A DNA stretch of 64,000 nucleotides from Nitrospirota bacterium. GTDB lineage: Bacteria; Nitrospirota; Thermodesulfovibrionia; Thermodesulfovibrionales; Dissulfurispiraceae. Positions 42,858-51,681 of the stretch are shown in pieces. The notes under the pieces were generated by a model. That model had not been told where the DNA came from and did not search any database. It worked only from the letters and a program-made list of their open reading frames with translations. Location: positions 62,001 to 126,000 of the forward strand of contig JBFMHE010000005.1 in the NCBI GenBank assembly GCA_040752355.1. The letters are read 5' to 3'. The position numbers and the translations under genes are program-made. Positions within the stretch are counted from its first letter, which is position 1, and the number at the start of each line of letters is the position of its first letter.

Positions 42858-44813
42858 TTACGCGGCATTCTTTGCCGGCAGAGAGATCAACAGCGCGCTG
42901 CCGGACTCGACCTCTTTGATCGTCAGCCCGCCTTTGTGCGCCTCGGCTATTTTCTGCATGATGGCCACATCCAGGTTCTCGCTCAGTATATCGGAGGTGA
43001 ACGGGGACACGGCCTCTGCCGGGATATCCATGAGCTGCGTGTCGGGAGAGCGTATCGCTATCTCGATACGGGGCACCTTGTTCCCGTTGATGTTCGTCTC
43101 GACGATGATCTCCTTGCCCGGACGCAACCGCTCCGAGAAGGACACGATGAGGTAGTACAGCGCCTTCGAGAGCAGGGAAAGGTCGGCGTTGACCAGAGCG
43201 GGCTTTTCCGTTTCGCGCACCACCAGGCCGACCCCTTCGGGCGCCTCCTTGCGCGCGGCGCTGACCGCGTCCCTGATGATGATGTTCACATCGTGCACAT
43301 CGGGGTTGCATTCGAGCGATCCGGAGAGGAACAGGATCTTGTCGATGAGCGTATTGAGCCGGTGCACGGACTGCAGCACCGTCGTCTTGTAAAAGCTCCG
43401 GAACTCGGCATCGTTGAACTTGGTGTCGATGAGCTGCGAAAAGGTGGTTATCGACGAGAGGGGGTTCTTTATGTTGTGCGCGATCTGCGCGGTGATGCCG
43501 TGCATCATCTTCAGCTTCTCGGCCTCCCTCTTCTCCGCCTCGTACTTTTTCAGGCTCGAGATATCCGTGAAGATCATCCCCGCGCCGACCACCGCGCCCC
43601 CGTCGTCGCAGAGGCGGTAGCTGTTGATGCCGAGCTCCATTCCCCGGGGGCTCAGGAGGACCTCGTGCCGCTTGTAGAAGATCCCGTCGACCATGGTCTC
43701 GTACAGGATGTCACCGAGGGGAGAGGGGAGGTTCCTGAGGTCCTTTCCGAGGATGTCCTCGAGGCGGATGCCGAGTATCTCGGCTGCGGTCGGGTTGAAG
43801 ATGCGTATCCGCTCGCTCTTGTCGATGGTGATGACGCCGCTGTTGATGTTGGCGAGGATATTCCTGATGAACTCTTTCTGGCGGTGTATCTGGTGGTACA
43901 GGTCGATGTCCTTAATCGCGGCGGCCTGGTAGTTGCACAGGGTGTAGATCATCTCGAGCTCGTCGCTGTAGAAGGGCTCGCCGGTGATCTTTTCCCCGAT
44001 ATTGACGATCCCCTCGAGCTTCCCTTTGTACATCATGGGAAAGGAGAAGAGGCACTGCAGCCGGCTCATCTCCTGGAAGGTCTTCATCTTCTCCTGGTTC
44101 GCCGGGTCGACCGCCCTCTGGATGATGCCCCCGTTCTGGGCGAGGTGCCTGACCAGCGCGCTTTTGTAGTTGAGCTTGAGGTTCTGTGCGATATACGGGT
44201 CCATGTTCTTATGGGCCCTGACAGCGAAGCTGTTCCCCTCCCTGAGCATGATCGATATCCTGTTGGTCCGGGCGATCTCGCTCAGCGACTCCATGAAATG
44301 GCTGAGTATCTTGTCGATATCGAAATTCGCGGTCAGGATCTTCGCCAGATTCACCAGCACGTGCCGGTGCAGCCCCTGGCCCGGCGCGGCTTCCTTCGGA
44401 ACGCCGGAAGAGAGCGCTCCCTCTCCGTGATGACGGGCATAGTCGCCGGGGAGCGGCGTGCCGTTGTGCGGGCACGCCCTGCGCGCGGCGAGCGCGGTCT
44501 CGAGCACGGTCTCGAGCCCGGTATGCACGGCGTCGGACGCGACGAACAGCGGTACGGTCTCGAGCTTGCGCATATCGAACCCCGCATGCCTGACGAGGAT
44601 CACCGACTCCTTGCCGAACTGCTTGATGATGGTAGTGATCAGGGATGTCTCGACCGACTCGGTATCGACGACGAAGAGGTCGAACGTGTAGTCGATCAGG
44701 GTTTCCTCGAGCTCAGCAAGATCTTTTACCGCGCGGACGGTATAGTCCTGCAGCGCGGCCCTGATCGCCTCGGCGGTCTTCTGGTTTCTGCAAAGAAGCG
44801 CTACTAGTTCCAT
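42858..44813 (-). CDS. GAF-PAS histidine kinase with degenerate ATPase domain
   Basis: A 651-residue soluble protein. It has an N-terminal receiver-like fold without an obvious phosphoacceptor site (DLFVVDTESVE), then GAF (about 150-310), PAS (FIRNILANINSGVITIDKSERI) and HisKA with an intact His in QIAHNIKNPLSS. The ATPase-like end lacks the N box Asn (LLSKALYYLIVSF), the DxGxG G1 box and the GLGL G2 box. It can probably dimerise and accept phosphate but not bind ATP. Its ATG overlaps the end of the upstream kinase by 10 bp, so they are made together. Confidence 0.8.
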   Translation of the reverse strand: MELVALLCRNQKTAEAIRAALQDYTVRAVKDLAELEETLIDYTFDLFVVDTESVETSLITTIIKQFGKESVILVRHAGFDMRKLETVPLFVASDAVHTGLETVLETALAARRACPHNGTPLPGDYARHHGEGALSSGVPKEAAPGQGLHRHVLVNLAKILTANFDIDKILSHFMESLSEIARTNRISIMLREGNSFAVRAHKNMDPYIAQNLKLNYKSALVRHLAQNGGIIQRAVDPANQEKMKTFQEMSRLQCLFSFPMMYKGKLEGIVNIGEKITGEPFYSDELEMIYTLCNYQAAAIKDIDLYHQIHRQKEFIRNILANINSGVITIDKSERIRIFNPTAAEILGIRLEDILGKDLRNLPSPLGDILYETMVDGIFYKRHEVLLSPRGMELGINSYRLCDDGGAVVGAGMIFTDISSLKKYEAEKREAEKLKMMHGITAQIAHNIKNPLSSITTFSQLIDTKFNDAEFRSFYKTTVLQSVHRLNTLIDKILFLSGSLECNPDVHDVNIIIRDAVSAARKEAPEGVGLVVRETEKPALVNADLSLLSKALYYLIVSFSERLRPGKEIIVETNINGNKVPRIEIAIRSPDTQLMDIPAEAVSPFTSDILSENLDVAIMQKIAEAHKGGLTIKEVESGSALLISLPAKNAA

Positions 44814-46933
44814 AGCTTCGGCTGCTCCGCCCGCCGCTCGCCCGCCAAAGCCTCGGCAGGGTCAAACAACAGGGTCAGCACAGTCCCCTCTCCCTGTTTG
44901 CTCGCTACGCTGATGCTGCCGCCATGCTCTTCGATTATCTTCTTGCTGATGGTGAGCCCGAGGCCGTTGCCCATGTCCTTGGTCGTGAAGAACGGGTCGA
45001 AGATCTTCTCGAGATCATGCTCGCTGATCCCCACGCCGGTGTCCTCGACAGCGACCATCCCTTTATTGTTCGTGAACCCTGCTGAAATCTTTAACTTTCC
45101 TCCGCCCGGCATCGCCTGGCAGCTGTTCGCGATAATATTCAACAGCGCCTGCTTGAGCCGGTCAGGGTCGCCTTTTATGGAAAACGGCGTCTCGAAATGC
45201 TTGATGACGGCTATCCCTTCCTTGTGGATCTGTTCGGACATGAGCTTAAGACACTCCTCCATCACGGCGATAGGCTCTATATCTCCAGGGTGCTGGCCCG
45301 ACGGGGCCCTTTTGGTGAACATGAGCAGCTCTGTTACCAGCCGGTCTATGCGCTCTATTTCAGGCGGAACGATCATCGAAAAGGTCTCGCGGAACTCCCT
45401 GTCGCCGTACTTCTCGGGCAGCAGCTGGGTAAACGTCTTGATCGAGGAGAGCGGGTTCTTGATCTCGTGCGCAAGCGTTGCTGCTGTGGAGCCGAGGGTT
45501 GCAAGCCTCTCCGAGCGCAACTTCTCGGCATAGAGGAGGGCGCTCTTGAGGCTCAACGAGGTGTCGCCGGCAATGGTCCTGAGCAGGTTGACGTCGCCGT
45601 CCGAGAAAGGATCCCCGGATATCTTTCCCCCCAGCAGGATCATTGCCTTCATCTCCCCATCGATAAGGATCGGCACCGCGACCTCCCCCCGAAAAGGCGC
45701 TGTCTCCCGGGCAACCGGGACAGCCCTCTCCGGCCCGATAAGATTCGGCAGCTCCTCTATGACGACCACATCCCTGGTCTCCTGCAGCAGTCCGACCAAT
45801 GCACCGTTTCCCTTGATCCGGGGCGTCTTTTCATCACCGGCCAGGCTTCTGTCTAACTTCTTGTAATATACTGTAGAATAATTTTTTTTTCCAGTGCAGA
45901 GGAAATAGGCGTCCCGCAGCTTGAGGGTCGAGAAAATAGTATCCGTGACAATCTTCTGGATATCCTTCTCGTATATCTTCGAGGAAAGCTCGTTGCCGAC
46001 CCGCTGGATCACGGTGTAATAGTCGTACGATGCCTTGTAAAACAGCTTGTCGATAAGTGATTGTATCCTCTCCCTCAGAGGATTGAAGAGCAGGGCGATG
46101 ACGAGGGCTGCAAGGATATAGATGCCGAGAGCATTTGAGCCGGCCAGGTCGGTGAGGGTCTTCGAGAGGAGGTGGATAACAATGACGAGAACGCCGGTGA
46201 GGAGCCCTGCGGAGAGGGAGTAGACCATCGTTTTTTTGATGGCGACTTTTATGTCCATCAGACGATGCCTGACAATGGTGTAAGCAACAACACCTGCATA
46301 TATCGGAACTGCGTACGTGCCATAGGGGTAAATGGGGAAAGGTTCCGAATTTACCAGTATTAAAAGGTGCTTTAACCCTCCGGTATATCCCAATAATGAG
46401 GCTGCAAAGAAATACTTTAACTGATTTCTCCTGACGCCCGAGGAGGTCCAGTATGCTTGGTATAATTTGAACAAGCCGTATATGACACTGGAAAGAAAAT
46501 AGAGGACAAAGAACGGATAAAGTTCAGCAGGAGTAGGAAAGCTATAGTAGGCCTTACGTGTTGTTCCGTTTACCAGCAAATCAGTAAATAAGCTAATAAG
46601 CAGGAAGAAACTTGCAGCTGTGTAGCCTGCCAGCAATACTTTTCTGCTTTCATGCTCTCTCTCGATAAAAACCAAAATGAAGTGCACAAAGAGTATAGCA
46701 AAAAGTATCGCTCCTACATGCAGCATGCGCCCCCAGAACAGCTCATTGCCGTCGAAATCTGGGGTATACTGGGCAACGCAAAAACTCCATAGTGATATGC
46801 TCAAAGAGTAGAAGGTGAATATGCGGTATGACTTTATTTTCCATCTTTTTTGAGAAATTACAAAAAAGCCAAGCAGAAATGTAGTAATGGCGGTCAGATA
46901 AGCCGAGACGGTAAAATGATTAAAGTTATCCAT
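44804..46933 (-). CDS. Multi-TM sensor histidine kinase (HisKA_7TM-GAF)
   Basis: A 709-residue kinase. Seven to eight N-terminal transmembrane helices (residues about 8-290; helix pattern as in HisKA_7TM sensors) are followed by a GAF domain (about 310-465). HisKA contains His in ATLAHEIKNPLSS, and a full HATPase follows (N box LLNIIANSCQAMP, G1 EDTGVGIS, G2 GNGLGL). The membrane part would suit a hydrophobic ligand. It overlaps the methyltransferase gene by 8 bp and the next kinase by 10 bp. Base composition changes from A/T-rich (membrane part) to G/C-rich (kinase part) near 45,850. Confidence 0.87.
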   Translation of the reverse strand: MDNFNHFTVSAYLTAITTFLLGFFVISQKRWKIKSYRIFTFYSLSISLWSFCVAQYTPDFDGNELFWGRMLHVGAILFAILFVHFILVFIEREHESRKVLLAGYTAASFFLLISLFTDLLVNGTTRKAYYSFPTPAELYPFFVLYFLSSVIYGLFKLYQAYWTSSGVRRNQLKYFFAASLLGYTGGLKHLLILVNSEPFPIYPYGTYAVPIYAGVVAYTIVRHRLMDIKVAIKKTMVYSLSAGLLTGVLVIVIHLLSKTLTDLAGSNALGIYILAALVIALLFNPLRERIQSLIDKLFYKASYDYYTVIQRVGNELSSKIYEKDIQKIVTDTIFSTLKLRDAYFLCTGKKNYSTVYYKKLDRSLAGDEKTPRIKGNGALVGLLQETRDVVVIEELPNLIGPERAVPVARETAPFRGEVAVPILIDGEMKAMILLGGKISGDPFSDGDVNLLRTIAGDTSLSLKSALLYAEKLRSERLATLGSTAATLAHEIKNPLSSIKTFTQLLPEKYGDREFRETFSMIVPPEIERIDRLVTELLMFTKRAPSGQHPGDIEPIAVMEECLKLMSEQIHKEGIAVIKHFETPFSIKGDPDRLKQALLNIIANSCQAMPGGGKLKISAGFTNNKGMVAVEDTGVGISEHDLEKIFDPFFTTKDMGNGLGLTISKKIIEEHGGSISVASKQGEGTVLTLLFDPAEALAGERRAEQPKLWN

Positions 46934-47963
46934 TCTTTTTCAGATTGAGGAAAAGATAACTCGGGCATTCTTGGGGTCTCTCAAAAAATACGGCTGCCTC
47001 CCCCTCGTATCCTTTCGTCCATGCTAGCATTTCCTCTTCGGTCCTGTAGATCATGTGCCATTCGCCTAGTGTTTCAATATATGCTCGATGGCTGTTGTTA
47101 TTCAGACTCGCATTGCAAACGATCAGGGAGCCCTCTTTCTTTAGAAGCGTATAGAGGAGTGAGAGGAGGCTCTTTGCGGTGTTTCTGCGCAGATAATCGA
47201 AGAGCCCTGAAGCGTAGATTAAATCATTCTCGCCCAGATTGCTCGTCATCTTTTGGTTATCAATCAGGCTGAAGATGTCCTGCTCCACAAGAGAGATAGA
47301 AAGGTGCTGTTTGTTTGGAATGTCTATCTGTGCGATTTCACTTCTGATATAGTCGAGCGCCCTTTTCTCAAAATCGATGCAGGTGAAGGTAAGAGGCTTC
47401 GTGATTTTATTTTCCTTCAGTAGCTCCAGCAGTTCGCGTACCGAACCGCATCCTACGCTCAGTATCTTCGGGTTTCCTTCTTCCCGTAATGTTTTCAGAA
47501 TCTTGTTTTTAAAGTAATCTTTTCTTTTGATGTTAGATCTAGAAAAGGGAATTGTGCAGGTATAATTATTAATTAGCATCTCATAGGAGGTGCTTCCTAG
47601 ATAATTGTTATGATGATAATCATAGATATAGTTCATTGTGATGAAATCGCCGGCATAGCCCAAAGGCTTTTTATAAATATGCGTATTGATCTCTATATCT
47701 GAACCCAATAAACCGACTAGTTTCTCTTGATAGAAAAGCTGATACTCCCTGTAGCTTTCCCTATCAAGTTTTTGCAGGACGTGCCAGGCAGCGGAAAAAT
47801 AGGTGTCCAGCTGATTGAAAATGGCCTGCCTTTCATCTTCGATGAATAGTATTCGCTCGGTGACTGATGGATGACAGATATCGAAAGCATTGCATTTGCT
47901 TTTTGTATTCTGCAGAAAGTTTGCCGTATCTCCGGCTAAAGTGATGAATTCGCTACTTATCAT
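46926..47963 (-). CDS. SAM-dependent methyltransferase, PhcB-like
   Basis: A 345-residue protein. The middle part KPLGYAGDFITMNYIYDYH and the class I SAM motif ILSVGCGSVRELLEL, with acidic motif II (TCIDFEKRAL), follow the pattern of Ralstonia PhcB-type fatty-acid methyl-ester synthases (RGYAGD...GCGPxRE). Such enzymes methylate 3-hydroxyacyl chains to the 3-OH-PAME type of signal. The ATG at 47963 has AGGGAAC upstream and sits 22 bp after the ACP gene; the open frame continues to a TTG at 48014. Visibly A/T-rich compared with its surroundings. Confidence 0.75.
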   Translation of the reverse strand: MISSEFITLAGDTANFLQNTKSKCNAFDICHPSVTERILFIEDERQAIFNQLDTYFSAAWHVLQKLDRESYREYQLFYQEKLVGLLGSDIEINTHIYKKPLGYAGDFITMNYIYDYHHNNYLGSTSYEMLINNYTCTIPFSRSNIKRKDYFKNKILKTLREEGNPKILSVGCGSVRELLELLKENKITKPLTFTCIDFEKRALDYIRSEIAQIDIPNKQHLSISLVEQDIFSLIDNQKMTSNLGENDLIYASGLFDYLRRNTAKSLLSLLYTLLKKEGSLIVCNASLNNNSHRAYIETLGEWHMIYRTEEEMLAWTKGYEGEAAVFFERPQECPSYLFLNLKKNG

Positions 47964-47985
47964 TGAGTTCCCTACGAACTGCGTG

Positions 47986-48237
47986 TCATTGCTTTGATGC
48001 AACGTAAGCAACAATATCTTTTACTTTTCTGGCTTTTCTGAAATCTTCTGGGGAGTACTCGATATCGAACGCCTCCTTGATGAGAAACATGAGCTCAACC
48101 GCTCTGAAAGAATCTATTCCAAGGTCTTCTATTAATAGGGTTTCCTGCGTAATTTTGGTTAACGGAACACCGAGCTCCTCAGATAGAGCCTTGATGATCT
48201 CTCTTGCAATGATGTTTGTTGCTGCTTCTGCGCCCAT
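47986..48237 (-). CDS. Dedicated acyl carrier protein
   Basis: An 83-residue ACP of helix-bundle type: IIKALSEELGVPLTKITQETLLIEDLGIDSFRAVELMFLIKEAFDIEYS. The phosphopantetheine Ser lies in GIDSF (canonical DSL). It is located between a ketosynthase and a methyltransferase, so it probably carries the acyl chain for signal or specialised lipid synthesis rather than bulk fatty-acid synthesis. Its start is 19 bp after the ketosynthase stop, with a GGAGAG ribosome site. Confidence 0.88.
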   Translation of the reverse strand: MGAEAATNIIAREIIKALSEELGVPLTKITQETLLIEDLGIDSFRAVELMFLIKEAFDIEYSPEDFRKARKVKDIVAYVASKQ

Positions 48238-48256
48238 GATAATCTCTCCTTGATCT

Positions 48257-49501
48257 CTAAATCTCTCTGTACTTCTTCATAATGATGCAGGCATTATTAT
48301 TTCCGAAGCCGAACGAATTCGACAGAGCGACGTTCACCCTGGCTTTCCGGGCCTTATTCGGTACATAGTCCAGGTCGCATTCAGGGTCAGCATGCCTGTA
48401 ATTGATTGTCGGCGGGATAAGATTATTCTCTAGTGCCAGTGAGCAGACAGCTGCTTCGATTGCCCCTGCTGCTCCGATGCAGTGCCCTATCATTGACTTT
48501 GTTGAGCTTATTGGAATGTTGTACGCCCTCTTTCTAAAAATCTCTTTAATTGTTTTTGTTTCTAACCGATCATTTGCTTGGGTGGATGTGCCATGCGCAT
48601 TGATGTAATCTATTTCTTCGATCTTAATATCGGCGTCTTTCAGCGCCGCCGCTATAACTTTAGCCGCATCTTTTCCTTCGGGCTCAGGCATCACCATATG
48701 GTATGCTCCGGAATTGGACGCGTATCCGATCACTTCCGCGTAAATACGAGCTCCCCGTGCTCTTGCGAGATTCAATTCCTCTAAAACCAGCATTCCGCCG
48801 CCCTCTCCGATTACAAAGCCGTCCCGTTCTCTGTCGAAGGGCCTGCTCGCCTCTGTCGGCGCGTCATTCCGCTTTGAGAGGACGTGCAGGGAGCTATAAG
48901 CACTGAAGCAGAAAGGGGTGATTGGCGCCTCTGCACCCCCGGCAATGACAATATCAGCCTCGCCGTTTTGTATTATTCTGAATGCCTGTCCGACGGCATT
49001 GGTTCCCGAAGCGCATGCATTGGAAATAGTTATATTGGGTCCGGTGACATTGAACAATATGGAAATGTAGCTTGCAATGGCATTCGCCGTGATCTTTGGA
49101 AGGCACGAAGGGGGAATTTTGTTAAGGCCTTTCTGTATCCCCACTATTATTTGTTCCTCGTGAAACGAAACTCCTCCTGATCCTGAACCGACGCAAATGC
49201 CGACATTATCCCGGTCGTACGCGGCTAGGTCTAAGGCGGCGTCGGCGACTGCCAGTTTAGCAGCGGCTGTCCCTAGTTGTACAAAGCGGTCGGTCCGTTT
49301 GGTAATATCAGAGGGTAAGTAGTCCGACGGGGTAAAAGACTTTATCTGGCCGGCGATCTGTGTGTTCAGCTTCGTCGCATCAAACCCTTCGATAAGGCTT
49401 ATCCCGGACCTCCCCTCGATATTGGCCCGCCAGAACTCCTCCTTGCCAATCCCGTTAGGGGCTACGACCCCCAGACCTGTTACGACGACTCTTCTTCTCA
49501 C
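48257..49501 (-). CDS. FabF-type beta-ketoacyl-ACP synthase II
   Basis: A 414-residue thiolase-fold condensing enzyme starting RRRVVVTGLGVVAPNG. The catalytic triad is Cys in NACASG and His in INAHGTST and STKSMIGHCIGAAGA. It elongates acyl-ACP with malonyl-ACP. The adjacent single ACP and methyltransferase, and the absence of other fab genes, point to a specialised pathway. It starts with GTG. There is no clear ribosome site, and a TAAATT box lies about 6 nt before it. First gene of the operon and divergent from the fadL-like gene. Confidence 0.9.
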   Translation of the reverse strand: MRRRVVVTGLGVVAPNGIGKEEFWRANIEGRSGISLIEGFDATKLNTQIAGQIKSFTPSDYLPSDITKRTDRFVQLGTAAAKLAVADAALDLAAYDRDNVGICVGSGSGGVSFHEEQIIVGIQKGLNKIPPSCLPKITANAIASYISILFNVTGPNITISNACASGTNAVGQAFRIIQNGEADIVIAGGAEAPITPFCFSAYSSLHVLSKRNDAPTEASRPFDRERDGFVIGEGGGMLVLEELNLARARGARIYAEVIGYASNSGAYHMVMPEPEGKDAAKVIAAALKDADIKIEEIDYINAHGTSTQANDRLETKTIKEIFRKRAYNIPISSTKSMIGHCIGAAGAIEAAVCSLALENNLIPPTINYRHADPECDLDYVPNKARKARVNVALSNSFGFGNNNACIIMKKYREI

Positions 49502-49678
49502 TTATGTAATTTAAAGTATTTAATCTAAAACTTCAATCGATTGCTCGACCGGAGCATGAAAGGGGAGATAAGGATTCTTTATAGAACCTGCTGAAAGATA
49601 GAATAAAATACCACGCTGTCCAGGAACGGGGTGAGCGGAGGAGTTTCGGAAAAAAGAAGAGGACATGGTGTTCAATTT

Positions 49679-49708
49679 TTGACGCATTCTCACGATATAT
49701 GCTTATAT
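49679..49708 (+). promoter_or_regulatory. Promoter of fadL-like gene
   Basis: TTGACG (49679-49684), an 18-bp spacer, and TTATAT (49703-49708) preceded by TGC. The divergent ketosynthase promoter should lie in the same 250-bp A/T-rich gap (49502-49750). Confidence 0.45.
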
Positions 49709-49750
49709 AACGGCATGTTGCGGGGGAAATACCTTTCAGGGGAGATAACG

Positions 49751-51010
49751 ATGAAGAGGTGCGGGCGGCTTTTTGTTTGGGGATTGGCTGTTTTTATTCT
49801 CGCTGTAAATCAACGGGCGTACGGCTCCGGGTTTGCCATATACACACAGGGAGCTTCTTCTCTAGGTCAGGCAGCAGTAACGATTGCGCACAGCGATGAT
49901 CCTTCAACGATTTTTTACAATCCGGCACTGATCAATAAGTTCGATGGAACGCAGATACAGGCCGGGACAACATTGATGTTCATTTCAAGGGAATTCGAGA
50001 GCGCCTCCTCTGGCCGGACGTTTAAGACAAAAGACGATGTCTTTTATCCCTCGACGTTTTATATTACGCACAAGCTCAACGACAAGCTCAGCGCCGGACT
50101 GGGAGTCTTTACTCCCTTCGGATTGGGGACGGACTGGGGTGACGACTGGGCCGGGAGATTTCTTACGACGCGCGCAGAGCTCCGGACCGTTGATATCAAT
50201 CCCGTGCTCTCCTGCAGGATAACCCCGAATATCGCTGTCGCGGCAGGCGCTGATTTCGTCATTCTCGATACGACGCTCGAGAGTAAGATCAACTTTGGTG
50301 CACCTCTCGAGGGGACTAAAAAGTTCAAGGGGGACGGCACCGGCCTTGGCTACAACCTGGGGCTTCTCATCGATCTGGCGAAAGATATCTCGTTCGGCGC
50401 TTCGTACCGGAGCCAGGTGCGGGTCGATATCGACGGAAGAGCTGAGTTCAGCCTGCCCGCCCCGGCTTTCAGGCCGTTCTTCCCCGATACCAACGGCAGT
50501 GCTCATCTCAAGCTTCCTGACCGGCTTCATGCGGGCATCAGCTACCGGGGCTTCGATCCGCTTACACTCCAGGTAACCTATCGCTGGGAGGGGTGGTCGT
50601 CCTTTAGGGAATTACGAATCAATCTCGACCAGCCGGTCAATGGATCGCCGGTCGATGTCACTCCGAAAAGGTGGAAGGATACCTCTGCCGTGATCGTGGG
50701 AGCAAAGTACCGGCTCGATGATTCGGCAGCGCTCCTCGCCGGTTATCTCTACAGCAAGAACCCGGTGCCCGACGAGACCTTCGAGCCCTCGCTGCCGGAT
50801 GCCGACTGGCATCTCTTCAGCGTCGGCACGGAGCTGCGCCGGAAGCAGCTGAAGCTGGACTTGGCGTACAGCTTCATGATACTCGAGAGCAGGGACAAGC
50901 GCTCGAACGAGATCGACGCCGGGCTCGGCCTAGTCGGTGAGGAGAGGGCGAACGGCACCTATAACACCCAAATCCACATGATCGCGGCGAGCCTCACCTA
51001 TGCGTTCTGA
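49751..51010 (+). CDS. FadL/TodX-family outer-membrane transporter
   Basis: A 419-residue protein with a signal peptide (LFVWGLAVFILAVNQRAYG). The FadL start SGFAIYTQGASSLGQAAVTIAHSDDPSTIFYNPALI matches the hatch region with the NPA motif. Alternating beta-strands run to the C-terminal LTYAF, with terminal Phe, typical of outer-membrane barrels. FadL proteins pass long-chain fatty acids and other hydrophobic compounds. The ATG at 49751 has GGGGAG; the longer frame upstream has no signal peptide. It is divergent from the acyl-signal operon, suggesting transport of its product. Confidence 0.88.
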   Translation: MKRCGRLFVWGLAVFILAVNQRAYGSGFAIYTQGASSLGQAAVTIAHSDDPSTIFYNPALINKFDGTQIQAGTTLMFISREFESASSGRTFKTKDDVFYPSTFYITHKLNDKLSAGLGVFTPFGLGTDWGDDWAGRFLTTRAELRTVDINPVLSCRITPNIAVAAGADFVILDTTLESKINFGAPLEGTKKFKGDGTGLGYNLGLLIDLAKDISFGASYRSQVRVDIDGRAEFSLPAPAFRPFFPDTNGSAHLKLPDRLHAGISYRGFDPLTLQVTYRWEGWSSFRELRINLDQPVNGSPVDVTPKRWKDTSAVIVGAKYRLDDSAALLAGYLYSKNPVPDETFEPSLPDADWHLFSVGTELRRKQLKLDLAYSFMILESRDKRSNEIDAGLGLVGEERANGTYNTQIHMIAASLTYAF

Positions 51011-51084
51011 GGAGCGGCAGGCGCTGAGACGGCTGGAGCACGGGCGGGACGTATTCGCTCTGCGGGAAGAGGACGGCGTCTGCG

Positions 51085-51261
51085 TTATCGCGAGACTTTC
51101 TTGAAGACCGTATACCCGAGCACCAGGAAGATGACGAACAGGACGAGGAAGAGTATGAAGAGGAACTGCGCGATCGACGAGGCGACGCCCGCGATCCCCG
51201 AGAAGCCGAGCAGTCCTGCAACGACTGCGATAATGAGGAAAATAATAGCCCACTTGAGCAT
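51085..51261 (-). CDS. DUF1328-family (YtjA-like) small membrane protein
   Basis: A 58-codon gene starting at 51261 with AAGGAGG before the ATG. The peptide [20 protein letters not shown], then [18 protein letters not shown], is the DUF1328/UPF0391 family: two hydrophobic helices and a short basic end (FKKVSR). These stress-induced membrane peptides have no settled function. It is convergent with the fadL-like gene. Confidence 0.9.
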   Translation of the reverse strand: MLKWAIIFLIIAVVAGLLGFSGIAGVASSIAQFLFILFLVLFVIFLVLGYTVFKKVSR

Positions 51262-51681
51262 GGTTGCCTCCTTTCAGGGAAACCGTTCCCTTACCTAAAG
51301 TCTCCCACACCCGAGAGTTGTTTGCAACACGAAAGCATCTCAGTAGTCAACGGGAGAGGCACAGCAGGTTCGACTCATTCTCGGACGGCATCCAGGCCGT
51401 CCTCCGAGGCGGGGCAGCTCGGAATCGAGTCGTACCGACCCGCTTCACCATCCCTGGCTTCGCCTGGGCTGCCCAAGCCGCTCACCTGCCATGCCTCCCC
51501 CGTTGATGATGAACTACTTCTGTATTGCTAACCCTCATTCCGTCATTTTGAAATGAGTTAAAATTCATTTATAATTGTATTAGGGAATTTCAACACGCTG
51601 CTCGACGGAAAGAACGCACCATCCCCGCACGGTTTTGCCCTTACTACCCTCAACCGCATATGCGTGACAAGAGGTGCATCC
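51262..51681 (+). other. Non-coding interval with promoter
   Basis: A 420-bp gap divergent between the DUF1328 gene and the HEVGH protein. A good sigma-70 promoter lies at 51548-51575. I see nothing else, apart from a GGGAAACCG/CGGTTTCCC-type short symmetry near the DUF1328 start. Confidence 0.5.
51548..51575 (+). promoter_or_regulatory. Sigma-70 promoter of HEVGH-protein gene
   Basis: TTGAAA (51548-51553), a 16-bp spacer, and TATAAT (51570-51575). A leader of about 100 nt follows. Confidence 0.6.

Noticed and set aside
42438-44807. A 789-codon plus-strand frame opposite the degenerate kinase.
   Set aside because: Complement of a gene with clear GAF, PAS and HisKA domains.
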